A DNA stretch of 64,000 nucleotides from Natronomicrosphaera sp040876735. Lineage in GTDB: Bacteria > Planctomycetota > Phycisphaerae > Phycisphaerales > Phycisphaeraceae. The DNA is taken from NCBI GenBank assembly GCA_040876735.1, contig JBBDPC010000005.1, positions 62,001 through 126,000 on the forward strand, read 5' to 3'. This document shows positions 37,901-46,318 of this stretch, piece after piece. Positions within the stretch are counted from its first letter, which is position 1. Each line of letters opens with the position of its first letter. Made by a program: the position numbers and the translations under genes. The notes beneath the pieces were generated by a model, which made no database searches, was not told the origin of the DNA, and saw nothing but the letters and a program-made list of their open reading frames with translations.

Positions 37901-38691
37901 ATCGCCCACTCCACGTCCTGGGCCCGCCCCAACTGCTCGGCCACCTCCAGCCCCAGGCGGTAGAGCTGGTCCACCTCCTGGGCATTGAGGCAGGGAATCT
38001 CCCGCTGATGTTCGGGCAATGCGGCCGCCTTGCCCGTGGCGGGGTCGACCCACCGGGCCTTGCGCGCGATGCGCGCCTCAAGCACCGCCCCGGTCGCCCG
38101 ATCCAGCCGCAGCGTATCGGGCTGGACTTCACCTGAGACCACCGACTCGCCGAGGCCGAACGCCGCCTCGATCAGCATCTCATGCGTCGCCCCCCGCGTG
38201 GGGCTGGTGGTGAACAGCACCCCTGCCTTCGCCGCCGGCACCAGTTCCTGAACGACCACGGCCATGGCCGCCGTTTCCTTCGCTTCGTTCACTCCGCGAT
38301 GCGTACGGTAAGCCTCGGCCCGTGCGCTGCCCAGGCTCTGCCAGCACCGCGCCACCGCATCGAGCACGGCCTGCGGGCCTTGAACATTCAGCACGGTCTC
38401 GTGCTGGCCGGCCATTGATGCCCCAGCCGCATCTTCCGCCGTTGCTGAACTGCGCACCGCCACCGCCGGTGAACCCATGGCCTGATAGGCCGCCACCACT
38501 TGCTCCGCCACCTCCTCCGGAACCGCCTCATCGGAAGCGGTGGCCAGTTGGTAGGCCGCCGTGGTCACGCAGAAGCCGCCGGGCACCGTCAGCCCCGCCC
38601 GCAGCAGCGCGCCGAGTTGCACTGCCTTGCCGCCGCATCGCACCAGTTCGCAGCACGCCGCCAGTGGTTGAACGTACGCCCCGGCCGTCAT
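34969..38691 (-). CDS. PEP-synthase/rifampin-phosphotransferase-like dikinase fused to an EMC3/DUF106-like membrane domain
   Basis: A 1,240-residue protein whose ATG (38691) overlaps the stop of the preceding gene (ATGA). Residues 15-280 are a complete pyruvate-phosphate-dikinase-type ATP-grasp domain: RCGGKAVQLGALLRAGLTVP (K22), VAVRSSATAEDAAGASMAGQ (R80), IEAAFGLGESVVSGEV, DVEWAIAGERLWVLQARPI. Residues about 290-740 are a helical middle region. About 740-820 is the swivelling phosphohistidine domain with GTLSHGAVVAREMGLPAVV (His about 792). The PEP/pyruvate TIM barrel is absent, as in rifampin phosphotransferase. From about 880 there are three membrane segments around ALQKLVTDNARLVEAKKRAG, close to the DUF106 (EMC3/TMCO1, YidC-like) pattern, then a soluble domain and a last membrane segment at the C-terminus. 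The substrate is unknown. Confidence 0.85.
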   Translation of the reverse strand: MTAGAYVQPLAACCELVRCGGKAVQLGALLRAGLTVPGGFCVTTAAYQLATASDEAVPEEVAEQVVAAYQAMGSPAVAVRSSATAEDAAGASMAGQHETVLNVQGPQAVLDAVARCWQSLGSARAEAYRTHRGVNEAKETAAMAVVVQELVPAAKAGVLFTTSPTRGATHEMLIEAAFGLGESVVSGEVQPDTLRLDRATGAVLEARIARKARWVDPATGKAAALPEHQREIPCLNAQEVDQLYRLGLEVAEQLGRAQDVEWAIAGERLWVLQARPITTLADAEADEALLTETRERLREQRRAGRGPWVLHNLAETLDQPTPLTWSVIGPFMTGGGGFGNLYRLAGFEPSPAVKHEGFLELIGGRIYQDLARAPELYLENYPFAYDEALLRRHPERAQDPPTTPTGGLAGQLTASRKLRGVEQRMAELSQKTDRQFEQEQVPAFLAWVEQEQQVDLAELSTQQWIEAWRRRRAKVLDEFAPISLLPSLIAGYAIQRLRALLDEHAWDEDPDRLVSELSAGETPDSTVRSTAALAEVARGEQTLEQWLEAFGHRAPGEMELASPRWREHPERAQAMTEGLENIHPLDRHQRRLEQAREQAAAIERRLPERVRGAFRQRLALVQRYVRFREDGKDALMAGYALLRELVVEAGRRLEVGEDVCLLSFEELHDALLSGYAPLHLIERRRTERAASARLRVPPFVGDEQITRLGEPPEPQEEASDTSETPGTMRGFALTGGVATGRARVRHRPDEGAASGRFEAGDVLICPSTDPSWTPLFAQASALVLERGGTLSHGAVVAREMGLPAVVIEGATERIAEGASVTVDADHGIVILPGGDAAGNGQQQVAPNNDAVPAADPEDPVLPRAELPPPVSGAERAGARVATVATVAWTLVLVAGWLLPPAWLNRPAMRVLDELLLPAMAALGRPALVVVLAVALGAGLMALQKLVTDNARLVEAKKRAGQLRRAAAQLPAASARRRAMEAAAKPVQGRVLIAAMVPLAVVLGPLILLFTWCGVRVPPSMANAPVGTAAYVTAQVAGDFTGAITLETDPALALSDQAPASQTIPQIRPVLEELHQEWSVQSLPVAADLPWQVRAAGEATQRELQADLGRYLAGPMPPRQVAWRVVPDADAAGRFRLAVRAGEQTLATALVLGDAAAPEPQEIMDPAQGLRQVVRAGARSDVTEAPVRWVKVSYQSPTLAPGTQVFWGPLAWVPGDWAWLVLYIAAYVPAMTIARRMLRVA

Positions 38692-40364
38692 CGGCTGTGC
38701 TTGCCTGTGAAGCAAATCAGGCCTCCCGTTTCGCTGCCCACGTATACGTGGCCTCCCTGCACCAAGGGCGAACTGACCGTCAGTGCCCGTTCGCCCGGCG
38801 CACCCGGAGCGTTGATGTAATGTTTCTCGATCACTGCGCCCTGCTCCATCGCGTCCAGTACAACCAGGTATCCGTCGGCCGTGGTCAAGTAGACGCACGC
38901 ACCGGTGTAGGCCGGACTGGAGAGCACCGGCCCCTCCCCCAGGTCCACCGACCAGTGGGTTTCGCCGCTGGCGATGTCCAACGCCAGTACTTCGCCGGTG
39001 CGAACCGCAGCGATGGCGATGCCGTCCCTGACCGCGATGGCCCCAAGCACGCTGTCATTGGTTTCATGCTCCCACACCACCGCGCCAGTCTCGCGGTCCA
39101 GCGCCAGGATCACACCCGCCGGGTTGGGGTCGGCGAAGACGAAGTTGGAGTTGCCGCAGCCGATCAGCACCAGGTCCTCGGTCAGCGTCACCGGCCCCAC
39201 CGCGGCGTAGGGCGTTTCGGTTTCCCACACCAACCGCTCCTGCCCCGCTTCGTCCAGTTCCGGCTGAGGTGCGGTCCGCAGCGCGACCACCGCGTTGCCA
39301 TTGACGCCGCTGCCGATGTAGGCCACGCCGTCCTCGACCGCTGGCGAACTCTCCGGGTCGTTGACCTGGTAACGCCACAGCTCCTCGCCGCTGGCGATAT
39401 CGACGCCGAAGACAAAACCGGGATGTCCCCTGCCCTCGGGGTCACCTCGCGGCAGGTGGTCCTCGCCCTGCTCGATGGCGCCGGCGCCGGCGACCACAAT
39501 GCCGCCCTCGATCGCTGGCGAACCTTCCACATGCAGCGGTGTGGGCGCTGTCCACTTGATTTCGCCGCTCTCGACGTCCACGCCGATCAACTCACAGTTG
39601 GCGTCCACGTGCAGCCCTTGGCCGATGACCAGCGTTTTGCGGTCAGCGCTGAGCGCCGGGGAGCTGAAAAAGCCAGTGAAATAGCCGCCGCCGGGTTTGG
39701 TGTCCACGTACCAGCGTTCGTCACCGGTTGCGGCGTCAAGGGCGAAGACGCCTCCCTCGCTGCCGCCGGGCATGAGGTAGCACGACGCGGCATAGACCCT
39801 GCCATCGGCGACCAGCGGCGAGGCAAGGTACATCGTGTCCGGATCTGCCGACCGCCACTGCTCCACCAACTCCACGGGCGAACCGCCACCAAGGTGGCCG
39901 CTGCGCTGCACACCGCCACGGAAGATCAGCGCCTCGCGGGCGTCGGTTGGATCCTCGGCAGCGGCTTCATCCCTGTCATTGGAAGCCGCTGGCCCGGCCG
40001 TTCGACCAAGCGCTTCCTGCCGCTGGCGGTGCTGGATGATCGCCATGCCCACGGCCGACCAGTCTGCTTCCCCCGCGCTGGCCGCCGTCGTTCGCCGGCC
40101 TCTGTCCGCCATCGGGGCGGGGGGCGGAGCGCCATCTCCCGCCGGCCAGAAGTACCACGCCCCGCCTACCACCAGCGCCGTCACCAGCAGCACCGGCGCC
40201 AGCACCTTCGGCTTGGCCAGCACCACCGCCACCGACGCCAGCGCGCCGATCACCGCCGGCAGCACCGCCGCTCCCGCGTTGACAAACACCGGCACTACCG
40301 CGAGATCGCCTGCCACCCCGGGCAAGCCATCCAACATCACGATTGGAAACATACTCGTCACCAT
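38688..40364 (-). CDS. Membrane-anchored PQQ-type beta-propeller protein
   Basis: A 558-residue protein with two N-terminal membrane helices (about 24-50 and 55-75) separated by KPK, then a low-complexity linker. Residues about 130-555 form a quinoprotein-like propeller with repeated motifs: GGVFALDAATGDERWYV, ELIGVDVESGEIKWTA, FVFGVDIASGEELWRYQV, VILALDRETGAVVWEHE, EVLALDIASGETHWSVD. Positive-inside reasoning places the propeller outside the cytoplasm. It overlaps the PEP-synthase-like fusion gene by four bases, so the two are translationally coupled and probably act together. It follows the pectate-lyase-3-like gene by 70 bases. Whether it is a sensor, a BamB-like scaffold or an enzyme cannot be told. 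Confidence 0.85.
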   Translation of the reverse strand: MVTSMFPIVMLDGLPGVAGDLAVVPVFVNAGAAVLPAVIGALASVAVVLAKPKVLAPVLLVTALVVGGAWYFWPAGDGAPPPAPMADRGRRTTAASAGEADWSAVGMAIIQHRQRQEALGRTAGPAASNDRDEAAAEDPTDAREALIFRGGVQRSGHLGGGSPVELVEQWRSADPDTMYLASPLVADGRVYAASCYLMPGGSEGGVFALDAATGDERWYVDTKPGGGYFTGFFSSPALSADRKTLVIGQGLHVDANCELIGVDVESGEIKWTAPTPLHVEGSPAIEGGIVVAGAGAIEQGEDHLPRGDPEGRGHPGFVFGVDIASGEELWRYQVNDPESSPAVEDGVAYIGSGVNGNAVVALRTAPQPELDEAGQERLVWETETPYAAVGPVTLTEDLVLIGCGNSNFVFADPNPAGVILALDRETGAVVWEHETNDSVLGAIAVRDGIAIAAVRTGEVLALDIASGETHWSVDLGEGPVLSSPAYTGACVYLTTADGYLVVLDAMEQGAVIEKHYINAPGAPGERALTVSSPLVQGGHVYVGSETGGLICFTGKHSR

Positions 40365-40434
40365 TCAAAGTCACTCGTCAGGTATCAGCCTTGGAGAAGG
40401 ACATCTGGAAGTCACGAAACCCTCAGTGCCCGGC

Positions 40435-42288
40435 TTACTGCCCCCCCGCCACACCGACGTAGAGCGGGATTGTGCTGCCGCCGCCGCGGCCGGGGGTGTC
40501 GTCCATCATGAGCGTGCGGGTTTCGTCGCCGCGGGTCTCGACGACCAGCGTGCGGAACGGCTGGTTGCGGATGACCATCTCGCCCATCGTCACGCTCAAC
40601 GCGCCATCTTCGGTGATGAACATCGGCACCTTCTCATCGCCGGTGTTGGCGTAGGCGAAGCAGCCGAGCACCTCGCTGCGGCCGCCGTCGGTCGTGTGGA
40701 CCAACGTGCCGTTGCGCTCGGTCTTGAGGCCCAGGATCCACAGGTCGCCGCCGGCGTTGGTGATCTTGGTGGTCGGGCTTTCGGGGTTGAGCTGGCGGGC
40801 CCAGACTTGCTGGTTCTCAAACTGCCACGGGCCGCCGCAGACGTCCTCCAGAAACAGTTTGCCCGCGCCGGGCCGGGTGATGAAGTCACCTTCGCCCATC
40901 GTGATGCCGCTGACCACGAGCGTGCGGTCGCTGGCGTGCTCGATGCTCACGTGCTGGTAGAGCAGGTCGAGGCGTTCGACGCGCACGACCGGCGTGTCGC
41001 CGTCGACCACGCGGAGCGTGCCTTCGCCGGCGAGCTTGGCTTCGCAGCCGATCACGCGGCGGATGTTGCCGCGCACGAGCACCTCGCCGTCGAACCGCCA
41101 GTGGCCGTTGGGCAGGTAGAGCGTGTGGGCGCCGGAGTCGATGGCCTGCTGCATCGCCTCGGTGTTGTCGAAGTCGTCGCCCGGCTCGCCGCCGAAGTGG
41201 GCGGGGCTGGCCCAGCCGTCCAGCGGGCCCCACTCGACCTCGGGCGTCTCCTCAATCGGAAGGCGAAGGGAGTGCGTCGGTGTGTCGGGGAAGAGCGTGT
41301 GCACCGGATGGGAGACGAACTCCTCGATCTCCGTGCCGTCCGGGCTTTCACCGTGGCCGGCGTCGTTGGCGATGGCGCGGCCGTAGCCCTCGGCCGTGAT
41401 GTCGCGGGCGAAGAGCGTGCCGCCGGCGGTGTTCTCGATCGCCGCGTGGTCGCTGGCGCCGTCCATGCCGATGAGCTCGGCTTCCACGAGCGTCAGCACG
41501 CCGGCCCCGCGGTTGCGGATCGCCGGCACGCTGTTGCGGCTGGTCAGGCCGCGGATGGTGACCACCTGATCCTCGTTGTCCATGCCCACCACGTTCTGGC
41601 CTTCGAGCGTGATGTGCTCCATGGTCACGCTGTCGACGATGTGGGCGTTGCGCACGCCGATGTCAAAGCCTTCGACCGTGACGTGCGTGATCAGGCACGG
41701 GCCCTGCTCGTTGGTGTAGCCGAGGTCCAGACCGATCACGCCCTGCCCGTCGCCGGAGCGGATGGTCAGGTCGCGGACCATGCCCTGGTTGTTGGCGATG
41801 TATTGGGCGCCGATGGCGCCGGGGTTGCCCGAGCCGGTGTCGACGGTGAGGTTGCGGATGCCGTTGCGGAACCGCTGGGCCGGGGCCTCGCCGGTGTAGA
41901 TCATCGCGCGTGGGCTGTCCGCATCCTGAAAGCCCTCGGCTTCGTCCACGAGTTGGAGCACCGTTTCTTCACGGCTCTCGCCCTGCAGGAACGTGCGCTT
42001 CATGTACACGCCGTAGTGCTCGCCCTCCGGCCAGCGCAGCGTGTCCGAGACGCGGTAGGTCCCTTTGGGCAGGTAGATGATCGCGTTGCCGCTGGGGTGG
42101 TCGTCCAGCGCCCGCTGGATCGCCGCGGTGTCATCCCCGTCATCGTCGGGCACGGCGTGGTACGGCGCCTGCGTCACGTCCACCACGCCCGCATCTTCGG
42201 GGAACGGCATCTGCCGGGCCTGCACCGCCGCGGGCCAAACCAGCCACGCCAGAGTCACGGACAGGGCGAGATTCAGCGGTGAGGTCAT
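40435..42288 (-). CDS. Exported pectate-lyase-3-like beta-helix protein
   Basis: A 617-residue protein starting at ATG 42288, with AGGAG seven bases upstream and a signal peptide (LNLALSVTLAWLVWPAAVQA). The helix cap has the Pectate_lyase_3 signature VDVTQAPYHAVPDDDGDDT, then AIQRALDDHPSG and NAIIYLPKGTYRVSDTLRW. Coils such as GIRNLTVDTGSGNPGAIGA and VTMEHITLEGQNVVGMDNE follow. It is a full-length paralogue of 29008..30894. It is the third gene of a leftward run beginning at 45838, 91 bases after the G8-like gene. Like its paralogue it probably degrades or binds a cell-wall or algal glycan; active-site residues are not obvious. Confidence 0.87.
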   Translation of the reverse strand: MTSPLNLALSVTLAWLVWPAAVQARQMPFPEDAGVVDVTQAPYHAVPDDDGDDTAAIQRALDDHPSGNAIIYLPKGTYRVSDTLRWPEGEHYGVYMKRTFLQGESREETVLQLVDEAEGFQDADSPRAMIYTGEAPAQRFRNGIRNLTVDTGSGNPGAIGAQYIANNQGMVRDLTIRSGDGQGVIGLDLGYTNEQGPCLITHVTVEGFDIGVRNAHIVDSVTMEHITLEGQNVVGMDNEDQVVTIRGLTSRNSVPAIRNRGAGVLTLVEAELIGMDGASDHAAIENTAGGTLFARDITAEGYGRAIANDAGHGESPDGTEIEEFVSHPVHTLFPDTPTHSLRLPIEETPEVEWGPLDGWASPAHFGGEPGDDFDNTEAMQQAIDSGAHTLYLPNGHWRFDGEVLVRGNIRRVIGCEAKLAGEGTLRVVDGDTPVVRVERLDLLYQHVSIEHASDRTLVVSGITMGEGDFITRPGAGKLFLEDVCGGPWQFENQQVWARQLNPESPTTKITNAGGDLWILGLKTERNGTLVHTTDGGRSEVLGCFAYANTGDEKVPMFITEDGALSVTMGEMVIRNQPFRTLVVETRGDETRTLMMDDTPGRGGGSTIPLYVGVAGGQ

Positions 42289-42379
42289 GCAGTCGCTCCT
42301 TGCAGAAACTTGAAGTTCCAGCGTCCGGCTTATCTTCCACGGCCGTATGGGACCGCCCCGTCGGCGCGTCCACCGGGGG

Positions 42380-43834
42380 TCAATATTCCCCGCCGTCCTC
42401 AAGTTCCTCAGGCAGGTCGGCGATCAACTCTTCTTGCGGTGCGAGGTTGTTCTCCCCCCAGAAGACCTTCTCCCACTGATCGACCGCCTCCCGGTTCTGC
42501 ACCATCAGGCCCTGAGCACGCAGGCCGTCGAACTCCACGCCCTCCACTGTCACGTTTTCGCGCACCGCGATGTCGATGCCTTGGGGAAGTTCGGTAAGCC
42601 ACTGCATGAACGCCCCGCGCAGGGGGTTTTCGGCCCGGTCCTCATATGCTCGGCTCCCCAGCGCCGGACGCAGGAAGGTGATCGGGTACTCGGCCGGCAA
42701 CGCCGTGATGACCAGGCGGGCCTGATCGATGTCGGTGCTGTAGGTCCGGAGGGTGCTGCCCTCCTGCAACAGGATGCCGGGCACGCGCCGGAAGTGGCGT
42801 TCGGCCGCCATCTCAATCTCGCCGTCCTCATCACTGACAGGCTCGCTGTATTGCGCGGCAGTGTGGTTCTTATGGCTGACGCGGACAATGGCGTCGCGGG
42901 CCAGGGGACGATCGGGCAGGCCGGCCTGCAACGTGCCGCCGCGCAGATCGAGATCCGTCACGTGGAAGTCGATGGACCACTTGCCCAGGTAGGCATTGTC
43001 CAGCAGCACGATACGGCCGTCCTTCTCGATATAGGGGCTGCCCTCACGGCCCATCTCGACCACCGTGTCCGGCCCCACGATCATCGTGCCCGAGACCACC
43101 TGGAACTCGTCGCCGGAGTGGAACATGCCCAGGAACTCGGCCGAGGCGTCGGGCTCGGCCTTGTTGAACATCAGGTACTGGCAAAGGTAGCTCTTGTCGC
43201 GGCTGCCCACGGCACTGGGACTGCCGCCGGTGTTGTCGTTGCGGTAGAACGTGTGCTTGGAGCCGAGCAGATTCATCGTCACGTCGACGTTGAAGTGGCC
43301 TTCGCGCTGAACCCAGACGTTGCCGTAGATCTCGCCATCGACGATGGCAAAGTGGACGTTGGAGCCGACGGTCACGTGCCGAGCCTCAAGGGGCGGCCCC
43401 CATTCCGGGTTCCCGTGGCCGGCGAAACGCCAGTTGACTTCATAGGACTCGTCGGAGGCGGGGATGATCACGTCGGTGTCGCGGTCGGGCAGCGACTGGG
43501 CTGGCTCGCCGGTCTCGACGTTGACCCAGTTCGCGGGATCGTACGGATCCAACGGGCCGTTGCGCCCGCCGGTGGTGCCGGGCTGGGCCCAGGCGAGGGT
43601 GCGCTTCGGCTCGTCCCACTGCGTGTCGAGGAAATATTCCTTGCCGGTGAGGTGGGGCCAGACCCGCTCATCGTCGAAGTGCGGATCGGCTGCAGTCGCC
43701 TCGCCGTACGGGTACTCGGCAGCCCAGATGCTGGTGGCCGGCCTGCCGGGTTCGTCGATCACCTGAGCGTTGGCGCTGATGGCTGCCAGCAGGATCGTCG
43801 AACCGGCGAGCAGTGGACATAGGTGGTTTTTCAT
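42380..43834 (-). CDS. Exported protein of unknown function, G8-domain-like N-terminal region
   Basis: About 484 residues. Two consecutive ATGs (43837 and 43834) follow AGGAG; the second has the better five-base spacing. There is a signal peptide (LCPLLAGSTILLAAISANA). Residues about 95-200, with DPANWVNVETGEPAQSLP, DTDVIIPASDESYEVNW and HVTVGSNVHFAIVDGEIYG, weakly resemble G8 domains of surface hyaluronidase-like and beta-helix proteins. The remainder is beta-rich (SGTMIVGPDTVVEMGREGS, DLDLRGGTLQAGLPD), as in a parallel beta-helix. No catalytic motif is recognised. It is second in the leftward run controlled from 45.9 kb, between the FG-GAP protein and a pectate-lyase-like protein, so a glycan-related role is inferred. 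Confidence 0.75.
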   Translation of the reverse strand: MKNHLCPLLAGSTILLAAISANAQVIDEPGRPATSIWAAEYPYGEATAADPHFDDERVWPHLTGKEYFLDTQWDEPKRTLAWAQPGTTGGRNGPLDPYDPANWVNVETGEPAQSLPDRDTDVIIPASDESYEVNWRFAGHGNPEWGPPLEARHVTVGSNVHFAIVDGEIYGNVWVQREGHFNVDVTMNLLGSKHTFYRNDNTGGSPSAVGSRDKSYLCQYLMFNKAEPDASAEFLGMFHSGDEFQVVSGTMIVGPDTVVEMGREGSPYIEKDGRIVLLDNAYLGKWSIDFHVTDLDLRGGTLQAGLPDRPLARDAIVRVSHKNHTAAQYSEPVSDEDGEIEMAAERHFRRVPGILLQEGSTLRTYSTDIDQARLVITALPAEYPITFLRPALGSRAYEDRAENPLRGAFMQWLTELPQGIDIAVRENVTVEGVEFDGLRAQGLMVQNREAVDQWEKVFWGENNLAPQEELIADLPEELEDGGEY

Positions 43835-43882
43835 CATATCTCCTGAGGGATGTAAGTAGGTGTGCGTTGTCCGGCCGGACGT

Positions 43883-45838
43883 TCACGGCGACGGCCGTTC
43901 CAGTTCCACGTGCGTCACCTCGCCCGGCTCCAGGACCAGCTCGGTGCTCGCGACAACGCCATCGGACCAGCGCATCGTCACTTGAATCGGCCCCGGCTGA
44001 CGGACCGCAATGCGCGCCTGGTGCAGTGGGCTGCACCCGGTCAATACGGCGTCTCCCAACCGACGCCAGGTGATCGTCTCACCGTCGGCGTCAGCGATCG
44101 TGATGCGAGCCCCGACCACGCCTCGTCCGGGCGTCGGATCGATTGCAACGATTGCCGTGCGGTTGAGCACCTGCTGCTGATGGACGTCGTTCTCCTGCGG
44201 CACGCGCTCAGCGAGCGCGTCATTCAGTACAAGACGCAGCTTGCCATCCGCACCCCCGAGCAGCAGATCCGTGGCGCCGTCGCCATCGACGTCCCCTACC
44301 GCAATGCCCCATTGGCCGGTCTCATAGGCGTCGCCGGGTATGATCGGGTGCTGGGTGTAGAGTTCATCCACCATGTACGACCCATAGCCACGGTTGGTGT
44401 GGAAAATGTTGCGACGATCCGCGTCACGGGTGAAGGTGAACAGGTCCACGTAGCCGTCCATGTTGAGATCTTCGGCCAGCGTGGCCAGTTGGCGGGTGCG
44501 GGCGATGTTGCTCTCGTTGCCCACGCGCATCTTGTCCACCATGTCCCCGTCCTGATTGGTGATCAGGGCCAGGCTGCTGTCGTTCGGCACCGCCAGATCG
44601 ACGCTGTCTTCTCGCCATAGCGGCGCGAACGTGCCGGCGCCCGTCAGGCCCGGCTCGTCTCTGCGGCTCGTCCGAAGCGAAAGCCGTGGCATGTCCGGGC
44701 CGGGACGGTAACCGCCCTCGGCATGCTGAATGAGCAGCACACCATCGCCCGCCGCAAAGAACAGGTCGGTCAGGCCATCGCCGTTCCAATCGCCGGGGAT
44801 GACGAATCCCGTCTCGCCGGCGCCGGCCTCGGGCGTGTCAAATCCCAGTTCGGTGGTCGCGTCGGAAAAGACATCCGCGCCCGGCCCCGGGTTCAACCAG
44901 GCGGCGAGCCCGCCACCTTCACGCGAGATCAGGACATCCGTCCACCCGTCGCCGTTGAGGTCCACGAACGCCGACACCTTCACATCCTGCGCCGCCGCAT
45001 CGGGCAACTGCTCGCTGGCGACAAACCGGCCGTCACGCTGCACGAACAATTGGCCGTCGAAGAGCAGGTCCACATGTCTGTCGCCGTCGATATCGGCCAC
45101 GGACACGCTGCGAGCCGTCGTGCCGGCCAGACCCAACTCCTCGGTGCGGTCATGGAACGTTAGATCGTCGGCCTGAAGATAGACGCGACAGCCGTCGTCA
45201 CTGGTTGCAATCAGATCGGGTCGGCCGTCGCCATCCACATCGGCGATCGCCACGCCGCGCAGGCTCTCCCGCCAGGTGCCGATGACCCGTTCAGGCTGGA
45301 AGCGAGTGAAGGGGGTGGCGGGGAAGAAATCGCGTCCTTCGTGATGGTCCACGACCAACCGGGCCAGTTGAGCGGCGTCACCCACGAACGTGCCCTTCAT
45401 CTGATCGCCAAGGCCCCGGCTCCATGTCCAGCGGGTGGGGTCTGCTTTGTCCACCTGCAACTCGTGCCATTCCATGCCCTGATAGAGCAACCCCCTGCCG
45501 CCGCGCCGGCCTCGGCTGCCAAGAAACGCAACCACGACCTGGCCCGCCACGGCTTCCTGGTGCAGGTCCGTGCCGGACCCGCCACCGAAACCATCATCCT
45601 CCGGCAACGGAACCTCCACCACCAGCTCGTCACCAGAAAAGTCCCCGGCGACAACCTGGTCGACGTCGATGGTCAACAGACGGTCTTGGTTATCAATATC
45701 CGTGATGGTGCCGGTGACTATGTGTCGGTACCGCCCAGCGACATCTGAAACCTGCAGCGACGGGTCCACCAGCGCGTGAGAGGTGGCCGTCACGACGAGG
45801 CACAGAAACAAAGCAGGCCAACGAAATAAACTCATCAT
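43883..45838 (-). CDS. Exported FG-GAP/VCBS beta-propeller protein
   Basis: About 652 residues from ATG 45838 (or the adjacent 45835), with a signal peptide (LFRWPALFLCLVVTATSHA). Residues about 25-170 are a beta domain of unknown type. About 190-560 contain FG-GAP/VCBS repeats with calcium-binding DxDGDGxxD loops: VAIADVDGDGRPDLIATSD, VADIDGDRHVDLLFDG, FVDLNGDGWTDVLISR, IPGDWNGDGLTDLFF, VGDVDGDGATDLLLGG. The last 70 residues resemble an ASPIC/UnbV-type C-terminal domain (GARITIADADGETITWRRL). It is first in the five-gene leftward run; CACGTG site 4 is 93 bases upstream. An adhesion or glycan-binding role outside the cell is likely. Confidence 0.85.
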   Translation of the reverse strand: MMSLFRWPALFLCLVVTATSHALVDPSLQVSDVAGRYRHIVTGTITDIDNQDRLLTIDVDQVVAGDFSGDELVVEVPLPEDDGFGGGSGTDLHQEAVAGQVVVAFLGSRGRRGGRGLLYQGMEWHELQVDKADPTRWTWSRGLGDQMKGTFVGDAAQLARLVVDHHEGRDFFPATPFTRFQPERVIGTWRESLRGVAIADVDGDGRPDLIATSDDGCRVYLQADDLTFHDRTEELGLAGTTARSVSVADIDGDRHVDLLFDGQLFVQRDGRFVASEQLPDAAAQDVKVSAFVDLNGDGWTDVLISREGGGLAAWLNPGPGADVFSDATTELGFDTPEAGAGETGFVIPGDWNGDGLTDLFFAAGDGVLLIQHAEGGYRPGPDMPRLSLRTSRRDEPGLTGAGTFAPLWREDSVDLAVPNDSSLALITNQDGDMVDKMRVGNESNIARTRQLATLAEDLNMDGYVDLFTFTRDADRRNIFHTNRGYGSYMVDELYTQHPIIPGDAYETGQWGIAVGDVDGDGATDLLLGGADGKLRLVLNDALAERVPQENDVHQQQVLNRTAIVAIDPTPGRGVVGARITIADADGETITWRRLGDAVLTGCSPLHQARIAVRQPGPIQVTMRWSDGVVASTELVLEPGEVTHVELERPSP

Positions 45839-45930
45839 GTGATTCCGGAAGGAACGCGACCGCGACTTGACCAGATGGCATGGAGAGCCTGACGCCGGCT
45901 TAAGTAGCGCATCCAAGGAGGCGAATGTAA

Positions 45931-45950
45931 AGATTTCACGTGGAACCATC
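45931..45950 (-). promoter_or_regulatory. CACGTG palindromic operator, site 4
   Basis: Plus strand AGATTTCACGTGGAACCATC, centred on CACGTG at 45937-45942. It lies upstream of the leftward five-gene run that starts with the FG-GAP gene at 45838. Confidence 0.62.
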
Positions 45951-46050
45951 TGTCGCTAATTTACCCTTCCTTTACACCTCGGTCAACCACTGAAAAGCTC
46001 CCCCCCCCGGCCGCAACCTCGAGATCCGCACCAGATTGTGGCCACAGCGA

Positions 46051-46210
46051 TCACTGTTGCTGTCGGCGGAAGAGCCCGGCCTCGGGAGAGCTGTCCGCTG
46101 CTTTCCATGGTGGCCGCCAGTGGATCTGCGTGCGGTGGTCCCAAGGATGGCAGCCGGCTGGAGCGTCGTCGTCCATCCCCATCACATTGAGGCGGAAGTT
46201 CTGCCAGCGG
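46051..46210 (-). pseudogene. Possible C-terminal gene remnant
   Basis: In the 480-base gap a minus-strand frame ending at 46051 reads WQNFRLNVMGMDDDAPAG, then CHPWDHRTQIHWRPPWKA, a protein-like composition with conserved-looking aromatic and His residues, but it has no start and no upstream continuation in frame. It may be the tail of a lost glycan-enzyme gene. The family is not recognised and chance is possible. Confidence 0.25.
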
Positions 46211-46318
46211 CCGGCGCAGCAGCGGCTCGGCGTCGGCGTCCTGCGTGGAGGCGATGAGCACCGGCAGCGGTTCCCCCGACGCGTCGTCGGTCATCGGCTA
46301 CCAGGCTGAGGGTTCTGC

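Noticed and set aside
45983..46294. 103-codon minus-strand frame in the gap before the oxidoreductase
   Set aside because: Low-complexity Arg/Gly/Pro composition; a different frame of the same stretch looks more protein-like (46051..46210).
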